From an uncultured Mycoplasmatota bacterium (GTDB lineage: Bacteria > Bacillota_I > Bacilli_A > RF39 > UBA660): DNA of 64,000 nucleotides. The DNA is taken from positions 1-64,000 of the forward strand of contig USGV01000001.1 of assembly GCA_900554305.1 (NCBI GenBank), in the 5' to 3' direction. A model generated the notes under the pieces. It searched no databases. It was not told the origin of the DNA and saw only the letters and a program-made list of their open reading frames with translations. Every line of letters begins with the position of its first letter. The stretch's first letter is position 1. The position numbers and the translations under genes are program-made. Below are positions 29,236 through 41,965 of this stretch, one piece after another.

Positions 29236-32200
29236 ATGAAACGAGTGGTTATCATTGTTGTTCCTATTATTTTATTATCAATTTTGATTTTTTTCTTTGG
29301 TTATCGGGCTTATGTAAATTCTTTTGATGTTTTTCAAGAAGATGGTCATATCTTAGTTGAGACTTCTAATTCTTCCATTACAAGATATTACTTTAAGTCT
29401 GGTACAAAATATAAAAATACTAATTCTAATAAAATTGTTTTTACTGATACAAATGATAAAGAAGTGAAGATTGATACAGATTCATTTGTTCATTATAATA
29501 ATGGTGCTATTTCTACTATGAAGAAAGCTGTTATTTTGGATTTATCTACTTTATCTGGTTCTGTTTTTAAATATTATTCTATATATGATGGGACATTGTT
29601 GACTAAGGTTAATGGATATTATAATGTTAAAAATCAGAATTCTAATATACCTTTTAAATCATTTTTGTTAAAGATTTCTAAAGATAAATATTTATTTGTT
29701 GCGGATTCTATGACTTTGACTATTGGTGATGAAAATCATGAAATTAAAGATAATTATTTAGAAATTTCTTTTTTCGATGGTAATATTACTAGAATTGAGA
29801 ATCAAGAGTTGTCTTTTTCTAATGTATCTTCTAATATGTATTTACAAATAGGAGATGTTACTTTAGATCTAAATAATAGAAATTTATATTATAACCAGGA
29901 AAATAAGCTTAATTTAAATGAGATTACTATTGATAGTGATGATGCTATTGAAATACCTAAAGATGCAGAAAATTCAGATATGGATTTAGCTTTGGGTAAA
30001 GAAGATACAGATGAGGATGGTACTGGCTCTACTGGAAGTGCTGGCAATGATTCTTCTATTCCTAATAATCCTTTTGAGGGTATTCATAATGGTGTAATTG
30101 ATACTGATATCAATACTACTGAAGAAATTGTTGAAGAAAATGCTAGGTTAAAAGATCCGGAATTTACCGTTTCTAGTTTAGAAGTTAGTCCTTACATGCT
30201 TCGTGCAGAGATTTCTGTTGAGGATACTGAAAATCTTTTGTCTGGTGATATTAATATTAAAATTATTGAGGCAGATACTAATAAAATTGTTTATGAACAT
30301 AAGGAATTAAGTGGTGCTACTGTTTTACAAATTGAAAATCAATCTCTTACTCCCGATACAAATTATATTTTAGTAGTTAATTCCGATTATGTTAAAAATG
30401 AAGTTACCTATAATAAAGATTTTGTTCAAAAAACTTTTGTAACTGGTACTATTGGTGTAACTATAGAAAAAGAGTATGCTACATCTTCTTCTCTTGCATT
30501 TAATTTAAATAAGAGTTCTTATTCTACAGTGCAATCTGTTCATGTTCGGTTATTAGATGGATCTAAGACTATTTCTGAGCAAGAGGTTAGTCTTGCTACT
30601 GTTGGTAACACTGAAGTATTATTTACTGATTTAGATAATAATACAAAGTATCAAGTGGTTGTTGATAATTTTGTTTATACTAATTCGGTAGTTACTGATT
30701 CTTTAACTATTACTGCTGATGCGAAAACGTTGAAATTGAAGCCAACTTTTGGATTACCAACGTTTGTAATAGATAAAAAGAATGGTGAATTTAGATTATC
30801 TTTAAATAATGTTTCGGACCCTGATAATGGAATTACTAATTATCGTTATGAAGTTTATGATGCTAGAACCATTTCTGATGATGCTGCCGAGCCAATTAAA
30901 GTGGTTGATAAGAATTCTAATGGTAGTGTTTCTGTATCTGTTGATAATAATGTTATATCTCGTGGTGTTCCTTATGCTTTTAAGGTTGTTCTTACATTTG
31001 ATGATAATGATAAAGTCTATGAATATGAAACTGATTTTAGTGAAGTTATGAAAATGGATGGAGTTGAGTTTCCAAGTATTCGTTTTGAAGAAACAGAAAT
31101 AACTTTTGAAAGAATTGTTGGTAATATCATTATTAATGATAGTGGTAATACAATCAACTTGGATGATGGAAGCTTAATTACTATTACTTATCAAGATTCT
31201 GTAGGTAATGTTAATACTATTACTACTAGTGGTAATTTACGTATTCCTTTTTCGGCTAATAATTTAAGAGCAAACGAGACTTATACTCTTTCTGTTTATG
31301 CTAATGTGGATTTACAGGATGGTAATCCAACGATAGATAATTGTTATATTGGTAGTGTTATAGTTAAAACGGTTGATCCTGATTCCTTTACTTTAAAATG
31401 GACTGTGGATGATTCGGATATTAGTAAAGCATTTTCCATTAATGCACAGCTTTCTTCTGCAGAAGGAGTGGATACTTCATTAGAAGCTAGCACTTTAACT
31501 GGAATTAATTTTAATTTATATTCTGGAACTACAACTAGTGGTGCTTTAGTAAAATCAGTACGAAAAGTTGACCGAGATTTGCAATATTATTCTAGTGATT
31601 TACAAACAGAATATTATGATAATTCTTTCGAAATTTCTCCTAGTTTATTTGGCCTTAGAAATCAAGATTTAAGTTCGTCTTATTATACTATTGAAGTTAC
31701 TGGGGCATATGATTATACGGATTATCAAAATGAATTACCAATTGTAAATAATGTTATTACAGTTAGAACAAATGGATTTGTTCCTGATGTTCCGTCTGAT
31801 CCAACTTCTGCTATTGAAACTAATGTTATTCGTAATCGTGATGCTGGTGATAAATATCGTGAGGATTTGGATCCTGAAACGGTTGTAGGATATAAGATTA
31901 TAGCAGGTTATGATAATTCTAAGAAATAAGCTAAAACAATTACTTATCAATTGCATGATGCTCATACTGGTGAAGTCATTGACACTCAAGTAGATACCAT
32001 TACTGGTGATGGTGAATTGCATTATATGACGTTTTGGTTGAAAGATGGTACTGCTTATGATGTGGACGACACTTCTTTCCGTAGGGGTAATTCTTATTAT
32101 TTTACTTATACTGCTCAGTTAGATTTGAATTTTGATGGGGAAGCGGAGACCAACTATCCTACGGGGGATGTGGTTTTAAGTTCTACTTGGATTTCTCCTG

Positions 32201-34449
32201 AAAAGCAGGAACCAAAGTTTAAATTGTATCCATCTACTTCTAAAGATGATACAATGACTTGGAAATATACTTATAGCGATATTGATAGTGCAGTAGTTGA
32301 TAATAAGCTATATTATCGGATAGGCTCTTCGGAAATTGGGTCTGTGGATATTTATAAAACGACTGACAAATATAATTCTTTTAAACTTACTTCGTTATCC
32401 AATGGATTTTTGTCTATTTATACAAAAGAAGCATTGATTAAAACTGAGGATAATCTTACAGATGCTGTTAAGGTAGAGCAATATCATGAGAATGAGTATA
32501 CACCTAATGTTGGTACTTATCATTTGTCTTTAGAGACTAATCGTCTTTTGATTTCTTTCCTTGATTATGAGTCTAATTCTGATTTCTATAATAGAGTTAC
32601 TTCAGCTGATGTCACATTTATGGTAGGAAAAGAGAAAATTGTTAAGAAAAATCTGTCATTATATAATGGAATTATTGTTGTTGACCTTGCTGATTTGGAA
32701 GATTTTATTGGAAGGGATATTAATGTTTCTGTTTCACTACTATATGATTCTGGATTGGCTGGATTTGATTTTGATGATGATAATGTTACTTTGCAATCTA
32801 TTCAAACTGAAAATCAAGAAAGTTATTATTATACACTAACAGAAGAAGGTAATTTGGCTATTTCTACTTCTGCTTCGGGTTCTTTATTCAATGTCGATTT
32901 TAATTTGGATGAAGAAAAGTTATCTATTGTTGATGTGGTTGATAATGAGAAAAAGGAGTTAAAGCTATCTATTGATGAACAGGGTGTTAGCTATAATTAC
33001 GAATATTTTATGCCTAAGCAATTGAAAGATATTAGGGTTTCTAGTGATGGTACTGATTCTTTCTCTTTTGATATGATAATTCCTGGTGTAAGTTTGATGA
33101 ATGAGCAAGGAAGCTTAAATATTAGTGCTAGTTTAGTAGATGCTAGAGTTAAGATGAAAATTTATGGTATTGCATCTTCTACTATTAAAAATGAATTAAT
33201 TTATTTGGATGTTTATGAGTTGGATGAAGAGAATGTAGACTCTACCTTTGTTAAGACTGTTGAAGTTTCTATGAAAGATTTGGATGAACCTATTACTATC
33301 GACGGTTTAAAACCAGGAACTGATTATTATTTTAAGGTTTGTGCCGAGGTTTCTAATGGTGATAGTTATGTTCGAACACAATTATATGATATTGATTCTC
33401 AAAGTAATACTCGAAATTATTATTTTCAGACTTTAAATGAAATTGGTGTCAATAATCTTAAAGTGTATTATGGTTCTACCTCATATAAGCAGAAATATTT
33501 GAATCTATCTTATGAACTTAGTGAAGTTTTAGGTTATGATCGTTTGGAATATAAAATTTATAAAATTATTGAACCTGAAGATGGAGAAGGTGAGCCATCT
33601 TATGAGTTAGTAGATTTAGATATTGAAGATGATAAAGTTTTTAAAGAAAAAATGACTAAAAAAATTCCTATTTCTCTTGATTGTGGTATTGAAGCTGGGG
33701 AACAATATTTGATTACTATTCAACCATATGTTACGTTAGAATTGGATGGGGAAAAGACAGAAATTCCTTTGGAACGTGAAGGTAATACTATTTATGAATT
33801 TCCTGTGTTGTATTCTCCAAATATTAGCATTACTAGTGTAATTTATTCTAATCTATCTATTAATTTAAGAGTAAATGTTTTAGATAGACAGAAGACTATT
33901 GTAGATGGTAAGTATCAGGTTCAATTATTAAATAGTGATGGAGAAGATATTACTCCAGAAAAATATAAGAATCAGGATTATGATATTTCAACTATCAATA
34001 ATTCGTTTACTTTGGAGGAATTGGAACAAGGAAAATCATATACATTTAGAGTGGTTTATCAATTAGACAAGTATAACTCTTCTTCTAAAATTACGCAGGG
34101 TGTAAAAACATATCGTTTTGTTACTACTGGTTCTGATATTAATATTGGTGATGTTTATGCTCAGACGAATTTGGAAGATCAAACTAAGATTAACCTACAA
34201 TTTTATAATAGTTATAAATTGACTACAATTGATACGATTCGTTATTCTATTTATGATTCTAATAGTTATTCTATAGATAATTCTATGGAGTTTTCTCCGA
34301 CGCTAACTACAACATCTGGTGTTCAGTATTATGCGTTGACCTTACCAGAAACTGTTCCTGGTTATGGTATTTATTATTTGCAAATTCAATTTATTAAAGA
34401 TGATGTAGTTGTTGCTGAAGAGTCTATAGAGTATCGTTATACAAATTAG
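29236..34449 (+). pseudogene. Giant fibronectin-like surface protein interrupted by one TAA
   Basis: This single frame of 1,737 codons is broken only by TAA at 31927-31929: 897 residues, then 839 more in the same frame (AKTITYQLHDAHTGEVIDTQ...). It has an N-terminal membrane helix (about residues 5-24), an N-terminal region like those of its neighbours (FKSFLLKISKDKYLFVADS), an acidic/Gly-Ser linker (about 230-290), and then repeated fibronectin-III-like domains with LTPDTNYILVV-type strands to the end. The part after the stop has an internal ATG at 31951 but no evident ribosome site. It is the first gene of the unit that contains the ATPase subunits. Either a recent nonsense mutation or translational readthrough would explain the intact downstream frame. 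Confidence 0.75.
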
Positions 34450-34463
34450 GAGGAGGTGTATAT

Positions 34464-35900
34464 ATGCGGAAATTAGGAAAAGAAAATTGGAAACTGTTTG
34501 TATTGCTTTCTATTTTGACAGTTATCATTATCATTATTTTCATTTTCTTTATTCGTTATGCACTTTCTGGGGATAATTCTTATCAAATTGATGCAGGAAC
34601 TGTTTTCTTTGATGAAAATTATATTCCTGTATCATTTGATACAGAATCAGAATTGAAAAAAAGATTTGATGGGAATTATTATTTGATTTCTGATGATTCT
34701 AAAGAACAGCATAAAATCGGGAAGTTAGCAATTGGTACTAGTGCTAATGATTACGCTATAGATTTATACGGTAGTGCTTATCAAGTAATGACTTCTGGAG
34801 AGGTTGCTAGAGTTAGTAAGCATACGGAAATTGCTAAAAGCTCTCCTCCTAAGTTTTATAAGCTGGCTGATAGAAAATATTTGTTTGTAGATCAAAATAT
34901 TTTTACTCAAAATAAGGAAATTGAAGCTGATGGTTTTCTTATTATAGAATTAGATAAGCAAGGAAATGCTACTTTGGTAAATACTGAAATGAGTGTAAAA
35001 ACTATTAATCCTATTGTACTTAAAGGAACTGTCTTTGATTTTGATGTTGTTAATGAGAAATTAATTTATGATGGTCAAGAAATTGATTTAAAAAATATTA
35101 TCGGTAGTACTAATGAATATAAAGAATCAGAGGAAGATTCTACTGATAAAGATAAGAACGATGATGGTGAAGACGGTAACTCTAGTCAAGGTGGTTCTAA
35201 CAATACTTTAAGTTATTATGATCAGTATTTTAAAAATGTGGTTAATAGTTTTAATAATTTGGCTAATAGTGTTAATTCTGTTAATGATAATACTAAGGAT
35301 ACTGTTAAAAAGAATGAGATTTATTATGATTTTAGTAGATGGGTTTCTTTGAAAAAAGTTACTCCTTCTGTTACTACAATTAATTTGGATTATCAAGTTT
35401 TTGATCCTAATAGTGAATATCAAAGTGTATTTATTTTGGTAAAACCTGTTAATGGTGATTCGACTGAAAAACTTCAGTTAAATAAAAATAATACAGGTTA
35501 TGTTTTAAGAAATTTGACTCCAGATACCGAATATGTAATTTCTTTTGGATATCAAATGGTTGGTGAAAATGAGGATGTTTATACTGATACAGTTACAGTA
35601 AAGACTAGACAACCAGATTATCAGTTGGAAATTACAAAAGTTACTAGAGATAGGATATATTATACTTTGAAAATTGATACTAATTATAGTATTGAATCTG
35701 CTACTGTTGCTCTATACTCTGATTCTTCTAGAATTGGTGAGGCTCTTGTTGATTTCTCAACAACAACAGACGGTGTTTCTTATGAGGGTAACATTTCTTA
35801 TTCTTCTTTGGGGTATATGGTTGAAATTCGATTAGAAAATATGATTTATAATGGGTCTATCATCAATCTAGATGTTAGTGATAAATTTATTAATGAATAG
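34464..35900 (+). CDS. Membrane-anchored surface protein, third intact/long paralogue
   Basis: The 478-residue protein has a cytoplasmic basic start and a membrane helix (about 11-33, LFVLLSILTVIIIIIFIFFI), a beta-rich N-terminal domain (about 45-215) with FYKLADRKYLFVDQNIFT, resembling LKISKDKYLFVADS in the 29236 protein, an acidic Gly/Ser linker (about 220-250) and fibronectin-III-like domains with NLTPDTEYVISFGYQ. A very strong ribosome site (AGGAGGAGGTG) precedes the ATG. It lies immediately before the c-like ATPase subunit (11 bases), where an a subunit would normally be encoded. This places it as a candidate physical partner of the rotor. Confidence 0.8.
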   Translation: MRKLGKENWKLFVLLSILTVIIIIIFIFFIRYALSGDNSYQIDAGTVFFDENYIPVSFDTESELKKRFDGNYYLISDDSKEQHKIGKLAIGTSANDYAIDLYGSAYQVMTSGEVARVSKHTEIAKSSPPKFYKLADRKYLFVDQNIFTQNKEIEADGFLIIELDKQGNATLVNTEMSVKTINPIVLKGTVFDFDVVNEKLIYDGQEIDLKNIIGSTNEYKESEEDSTDKDKNDDGEDGNSSQGGSNNTLSYYDQYFKNVVNSFNNLANSVNSVNDNTKDTVKKNEIYYDFSRWVSLKKVTPSVTTINLDYQVFDPNSEYQSVFILVKPVNGDSTEKLQLNKNNTGYVLRNLTPDTEYVISFGYQMVGENEDVYTDTVTVKTRQPDYQLEITKVTRDRIYYTLKIDTNYSIESATVALYSDSSRIGEALVDFSTTTDGVSYEGNISYSSLGYMVEIRLENMIYNGSIINLDVSDKFINE

Positions 35901-35911
35901 GAGTGGTTTAA

Positions 35912-36154
<243 letters not shown>

Positions 36155-36155
36155 T

Positions 36156-36899
36156 ATGACTATTCTTATTGTTGTTATTGTTATTATAGTTTGTCTAGTT
36201 TTGATTAGTTTCTTTTTATTGAAGCGTATTGTTAGTCAAGTAGATAAGCAATCTAAGTTATATTTTGCCTTGAAATTACAGGAATATGATGAATTAGTTA
36301 CTGAAAGGGAAGAAAAATTAGAGGAGATAAAAAACGAGCAAAAGACAGAAGAGGCTGTTTCCAATGCTGATGAGCGAGAAAATAATCATCCTTCTGTAGT
36401 TGTTTATAAAAAAGAAAATCCAGAGTATCAAATCGATGATTTATTAAAGATAGTAAAAAAGGTCGATGATAAATTTCATGTAAATGGAGAAGAAATAGTT
36501 TCTTCCTTTTTACAGCATAATCCTACGAAAGAAGAATTATTACGTTATAATAAACTTAGGAGAATGAGACGAAAAATATTAGATATTGGTGTTTATAATA
36601 TTATTTCTAACGAAGATGAAAACTATCTTAATAATTTGTTTAATGAACTTCGGATGATTGATGTAGATATCGTTGATAATTTTGTTTTTAATGTAGATTC
36701 TATTAATATCGAAGAGTTTCTTAATTATTTAGTTAATGAAATACAAAAGTGTGATCCACATATATATGTTGAAGTTGGTGATAAAAACGTGAATTATGAT
36801 TATTTGAGTAATCGTGTAGTTACTACTTATAATGATAAAATATATGTTGGTCTTATGATTATTTATAGAGATAAAATGTACGATTATAGTTTGAGTTAA
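36156..36899 (+). CDS. b-like stalk protein, probably fused to a delta-like domain
   Basis: The 247-residue protein has an N-terminal membrane helix (about 2-22), then a long charged helix (about 25-70) as in b subunits, a linker, and a C-terminal region (about 85-247). It ends KIYVGLMIIYRDKMYDYSLS, which resembles the end of delta subunits, where a glycine-rich strand precedes a D-x-S motif. Position between c and alpha is where b and delta are normally encoded. The start follows the c stop by one base and has no clear ribosome site, so translation is probably coupled. The b-delta fusion is an inference from layout and weak sequence resemblance. Confidence 0.6.
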   Translation: MTILIVVIVIIVCLVLISFFLLKRIVSQVDKQSKLYFALKLQEYDELVTEREEKLEEIKNEQKTEEAVSNADERENNHPSVVVYKKENPEYQIDDLLKIVKKVDDKFHVNGEEIVSSFLQHNPTKEELLRYNKLRRMRRKILDIGVYNIISNEDENYLNNLFNELRMIDVDIVDNFVFNVDSINIEEFLNYLVNEIQKCDPHIYVEVGDKNVNYDYLSNRVVTTYNDKIYVGLMIIYRDKMYDYSLS

Positions 36900-36912
36900 A
36901 GGGGATGGGAAT

Positions 36913-38269
36913 ATGAATACTGATCCTGTATTAGTTTCACGTGAAGATGCGAAAGATTATGTTGATAATTTGTTGGATGATAAAATTAATAAGATAGAGC
37001 AACAGAAGAATGTTTATGATGTTGGTAAAGTTGTACAAGTCAAAGATTTTATTGTTTATGCTAATGGTTTAGGAAATGTTTCTTTTTATGAAAAAGTAAA
37101 TATTGCTAATAAAGCCGTAGGATATGTTATGAAGATGGAGACTAATTCTGTTGTTATTGCTGTTTTGAAAAAAACAGAAGAGATCTCTATTGGGGATACT
37201 GTTTATCAAAGCAACGAAGAATATATGGGAGATTTCTCTAAAGATGCTTTAGGTAGAATGATTGATATTTTTGGAGAAGATAAACTTACTAATAAAAAGT
37301 ATCAATCTATTGAAAAATTAAAAATAGAAGAAGATAATATTCCTATTATGGATCGTACTGAGGTTAATCGACCTTTACTTACGGGAATTGCAGGTATTGA
37401 TTTGATTTATCCTATTGGTAAGGGTCAACGACAATTAATTATAGGGGATAAAAAAACGGGAAAAACGCAGCTTTGTTTAGATACTATTGCTAATCAAAAA
37501 GGGAAAAATATGATTTGTATCTATGTTGCGATTGGTAAAACAAAAAAAGAGGTAAAAGAAATTTATTATGAGTTAATGAAGAAAGAAGCTATGAGCTATA
37601 CTGTTATTATTACTGCGTTTCATGATGATTTACCTTCTGTTTTAGCGTTGACTCCTTATTATGCATTGTCTGTTGCTAAATGGTATATGATGCAGGGATA
37701 TGATGTTTTAGTTGTTATTGATGATTTAAAAAGACATGCAGATGCTTATCGTGAAATTAGTTTGATTTCTGGAAAGGCACCAGGTCGTGATGCTTATCCT
37801 TCTGATATTTTCTACTTTCATTCTCGGTTGTTAGAAAAAGGTTGTCAATATAAAAATGGTGCTAGTATTACTATTTTACCAATTGTTGAAACTACGGCAT
37901 CAGATATTACTGGTTATATTTCTACTAATATTATTTCAATTACTGATGGACAAATTGTTTTGTCTAGTAAGAGTTTTCAAAAAGGTGAAAAGCCTGCTAT
38001 TGACTATGGACTTTCTGTTTCTAGATTAGGAGGAGCTGTGCAAGAAGCAGATGTTAAAAAATTGGGAGCTAAAGTTCGTCAAAAATTACTTAGTTATTTG
38101 GAAACTAGGGAAATCTATGAGCTTGCTAATGTTGATGAGATGAGTCAAGAGTTGCAAGATAAGATTTTTGAAGGAAAGAAAATCTTAAATAATTTAATCC
38201 AATATAAATATTCTCCGCTTTCTAAAGAGCAAATTTTTGAAAGATTTCGTTTCTTAGAGGACAATACTA

Positions 38270-38277
<8 letters not shown>
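36913..38277 (+). CDS. F1 alpha-like ATPase subunit
   Basis: The 454-residue protein is shorter than the usual about 500. Alpha features are an N-terminal beta-barrel region (about 20-90), PLLTGIAGIDLIYPIGKGQ, Walker A GDKKTGKT (about 178-185, the alpha-type form GDRQTGKT with two changes), IYVAIGKTKKEV in place of the alpha IYVAIGQK, and SVSRLGG (about 367-373), which supplies the arginine finger to the catalytic site. STNIISITDGQIVL is conserved. It is non-catalytic in ordinary F1. The ATG follows GGGGATGGGA, and the end overlaps the gamma gene by 8 bases. Divergence is large, so it is not the housekeeping ATP synthase. Confidence 0.92.
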
Positions 38278-40415
<2,138 letters not shown>

Positions 40416-40417
40416 TT

Positions 40418-40666
40418 ATGTTGGTTAAAATTTATAGTTTATTAAATGGGTTGAGTGTGTTAGAAAACGTAAAGGTAATTCGTATTAAAAGTAAGGATTA
40501 TAATTTATTAATTATGAAGGATTATGTTCCAATTATTGGTGAAATCGAGGGGGATTTTGAAGTTGAAACTGATAAAGAAACTAAAGAATTAGCAAATATT
40601 CGTGGTTATTATGTTTGTCAGAATAATGTTTTTGAAATAATTCTAAAGGATGAGACAAATGGATAA
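40418..40666 (+). CDS. F1 epsilon-like subunit, N-terminal domain only
   Basis: The 82-residue beta-barrel-like protein has the pattern of the epsilon N-terminal domain (LNGLSVLENVKVIRIKSKDY, LIMKDYVPIIGEIEGDFEV). The C-terminal helical hairpin that inhibits ATP hydrolysis in bacterial F1 is absent, which would remove that brake. It lies 2 bases after the beta gene and overlaps the next gene by 8 bases. Assignment rests mainly on position, size and strand pattern. Confidence 0.7.
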   Translation: MLVKIYSLLNGLSVLENVKVIRIKSKDYNLLIMKDYVPIIGEIEGDFEVETDKETKELANIRGYYVCQNNVFEIILKDETNG

Positions 40667-41201
40667 TTTTATATATCAGTTAAGTTTTTTTGTAAGTTTT
40701 ATTCTTACGTTTTTCTTTATAGTTATTGTTTTTTTATTAGTTTCAGAGTTTATTTTTAAGTCCAAGTTTTTTCGCGATAAACAGGAAGAAAAAATAAAAT
40801 TCTATGGTATTTTTATGGGAATGTCTAATTATCATATTTTTCTTTTGTCTATTAAGAGTATTGCTTATGTATTTATGATTTGGGCTTTGTTTTATGACTC
40901 TTTAGAAATTATTCATTTTATTTTCTTTATCAGTTTACATGTTTTATTTGATTTGTTTGCCAAGCGTTTTTTAGCTTTAATTCCTAATTTATTTAATTAT
41001 ACGTTTATTTCCTTTCTGTTATTTTCCAAATTAGTGTTTTATCAATATTTAGTTGAAGTTGGATTTGTTTGGTATGTATTTTTATTAATGCTGTTATTGG
41101 GTATTTTTATATTTTTATACGGTTCTTATTTTTATTTTTCAGATGTGTTCTTTTTATTAAAACAAAATAAGTATGTTAAGAAGGTAAAAAAGAAAAAATA
41201 A
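40659..41201 (+). CDS. Polytopic membrane protein ending the ATPase unit
   Basis: The 180-residue protein has about five membrane segments and a lysine-rich C-terminal tail (KYVKKVKKKK). No conserved arginine helix of a-type subunits is found, and I recognise no family. The ATG at 40659 overlaps the epsilon-like gene, with AAAGG upstream; an ATG at 40650 is also possible. Tight coupling and the terminator just after it show it belongs to the ATPase unit. It is the best candidate for a stator or an a-subunit replacement, which is inference. Confidence 0.65.
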   Translation: MDNFIYQLSFFVSFILTFFFIVIVFLLVSEFIFKSKFFRDKQEEKIKFYGIFMGMSNYHIFLLSIKSIAYVFMIWALFYDSLEIIHFIFFISLHVLFDLFAKRFLALIPNLFNYTFISFLLFSKLVFYQYLVEVGFVWYVFLLMLLLGIFIFLYGSYFYFSDVFFLLKQNKYVKKVKKKK

Positions 41202-41212
41202 TAAAACTATTT

Positions 41213-41236
41213 AAGAGAAGTTGGTTCTCTTTTTTT
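41213..41236 (+). terminator. Terminator closing the surface protein/ATPase unit
   Basis: AAGAGAA (41213-41219), loop GTTGG, TTCTCTT (41225-41231), T-run. Confidence 0.8.
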
Positions 41237-41282
41237 GTTTAATTTTTTTTATTTGTTACACACTATATTTGGGAGGATTTTT

Positions 41283-41513
41283 ATGAATAATATACAATTT
41301 ATGGAAGTTCCTAGTAATATCCTTACTGGGAAAGATTTGGATTATTTATCTGATATGTTCCAATGGAACTATGGTGCGTATAAGAAAATGAAAAATTCTG
41401 TAGGACAAGTTACAGATCAAGAAATTGTTGCTGTTATGGATAGAGCAGCTAGTGTTTTTGATCAAAACTTAAATTCTGTTTTGTCTATTTTAGGAGGTGT
41501 ATCTAATGAATAA
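41283..41513 (+). CDS. Small helical protein, CotF-associated
   Basis: This 76-residue, predicted all-helical protein (ILTGKDLDYLSDMFQWNYGA ...) overlaps the CotF-like gene by 8 bases and resembles it in layout, so both probably belong to the ferritin-like spore coat F group or form a heteromer. GGGAGG precedes the ATG at 41283. Confidence 0.6.
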   Translation: MNNIQFMEVPSNILTGKDLDYLSDMFQWNYGAYKKMKNSVGQVTDQEIVAVMDRAASVFDQNLNSVLSILGGVSNE

Positions 41514-41820
41514 TCAAATTAGTAATCCTAAAGTAGAGGTGCCTACGGGAATTGCTTGCAATGATAAGGATTATCTTAATTCTTTACTTTCGTGCCTAAA
41601 AGAAATGTCTAAGAATTATGTTATGGCTATGACAGAGGCTAGTAATGAAAGTTTGTTCGAAAAGCATAAGCAAGTATTTTTAACATTAATATCGTTACAA
41701 CGAGAAGTCTATGAATTGATGTTTCGTAAGGGATGGTATATTTTAGAGAAATCTGATACTCAAAAAATCAATCAAAAACTACAAACGCTATCTAATGAAT
41801 ATCAAGATTTACATATTTAA
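41506..41820 (+). CDS. CotF-like (spore coat F domain) protein
   Basis: The 104-residue protein matches the Coat F pattern: CNDKDYLNSLLSCLKEMSKN, a Y-x-x-A-x-x-E helix (YVMAMTEASNE), then LQREVYELMFRKGWYILE with the characteristic GWY. TAGGAGGTG precedes the ATG. CotF-domain proteins occur in spore formers and also in non-sporulating relatives, so its presence does not prove sporulation. Confidence 0.75.
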   Translation: MNNQISNPKVEVPTGIACNDKDYLNSLLSCLKEMSKNYVMAMTEASNESLFEKHKQVFLTLISLQREVYELMFRKGWYILEKSDTQKINQKLQTLSNEYQDLHI

Positions 41821-41825
41821 ATTAG

Positions 41826-41853
41826 GAAAAGTGCTGATAACTTTTCTTTTTTT
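41826..41853 (+). terminator. Terminator after the CotF-like pair
   Basis: GAAAAGT (41826-41832) and ACTTTTC (41840-41846), then seven T. Confidence 0.75.
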
Positions 41854-41965
41854 ATGGGTAAAAGTATATTACAACAAAAATTGGTTATTTTATAAACAGG
41901 TGATGAATTTTGACAAAGATTACCAAATATGTTATTATATACTCTATCTCAGGGGGAGATTATGC

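Noticed and set aside
19604..34449. Reassigned stop codon to explain the internal TAAs
   Set aside because: TAA ends almost all other genes here, often directly followed by terminators, so it is a normal stop codon in this genome.
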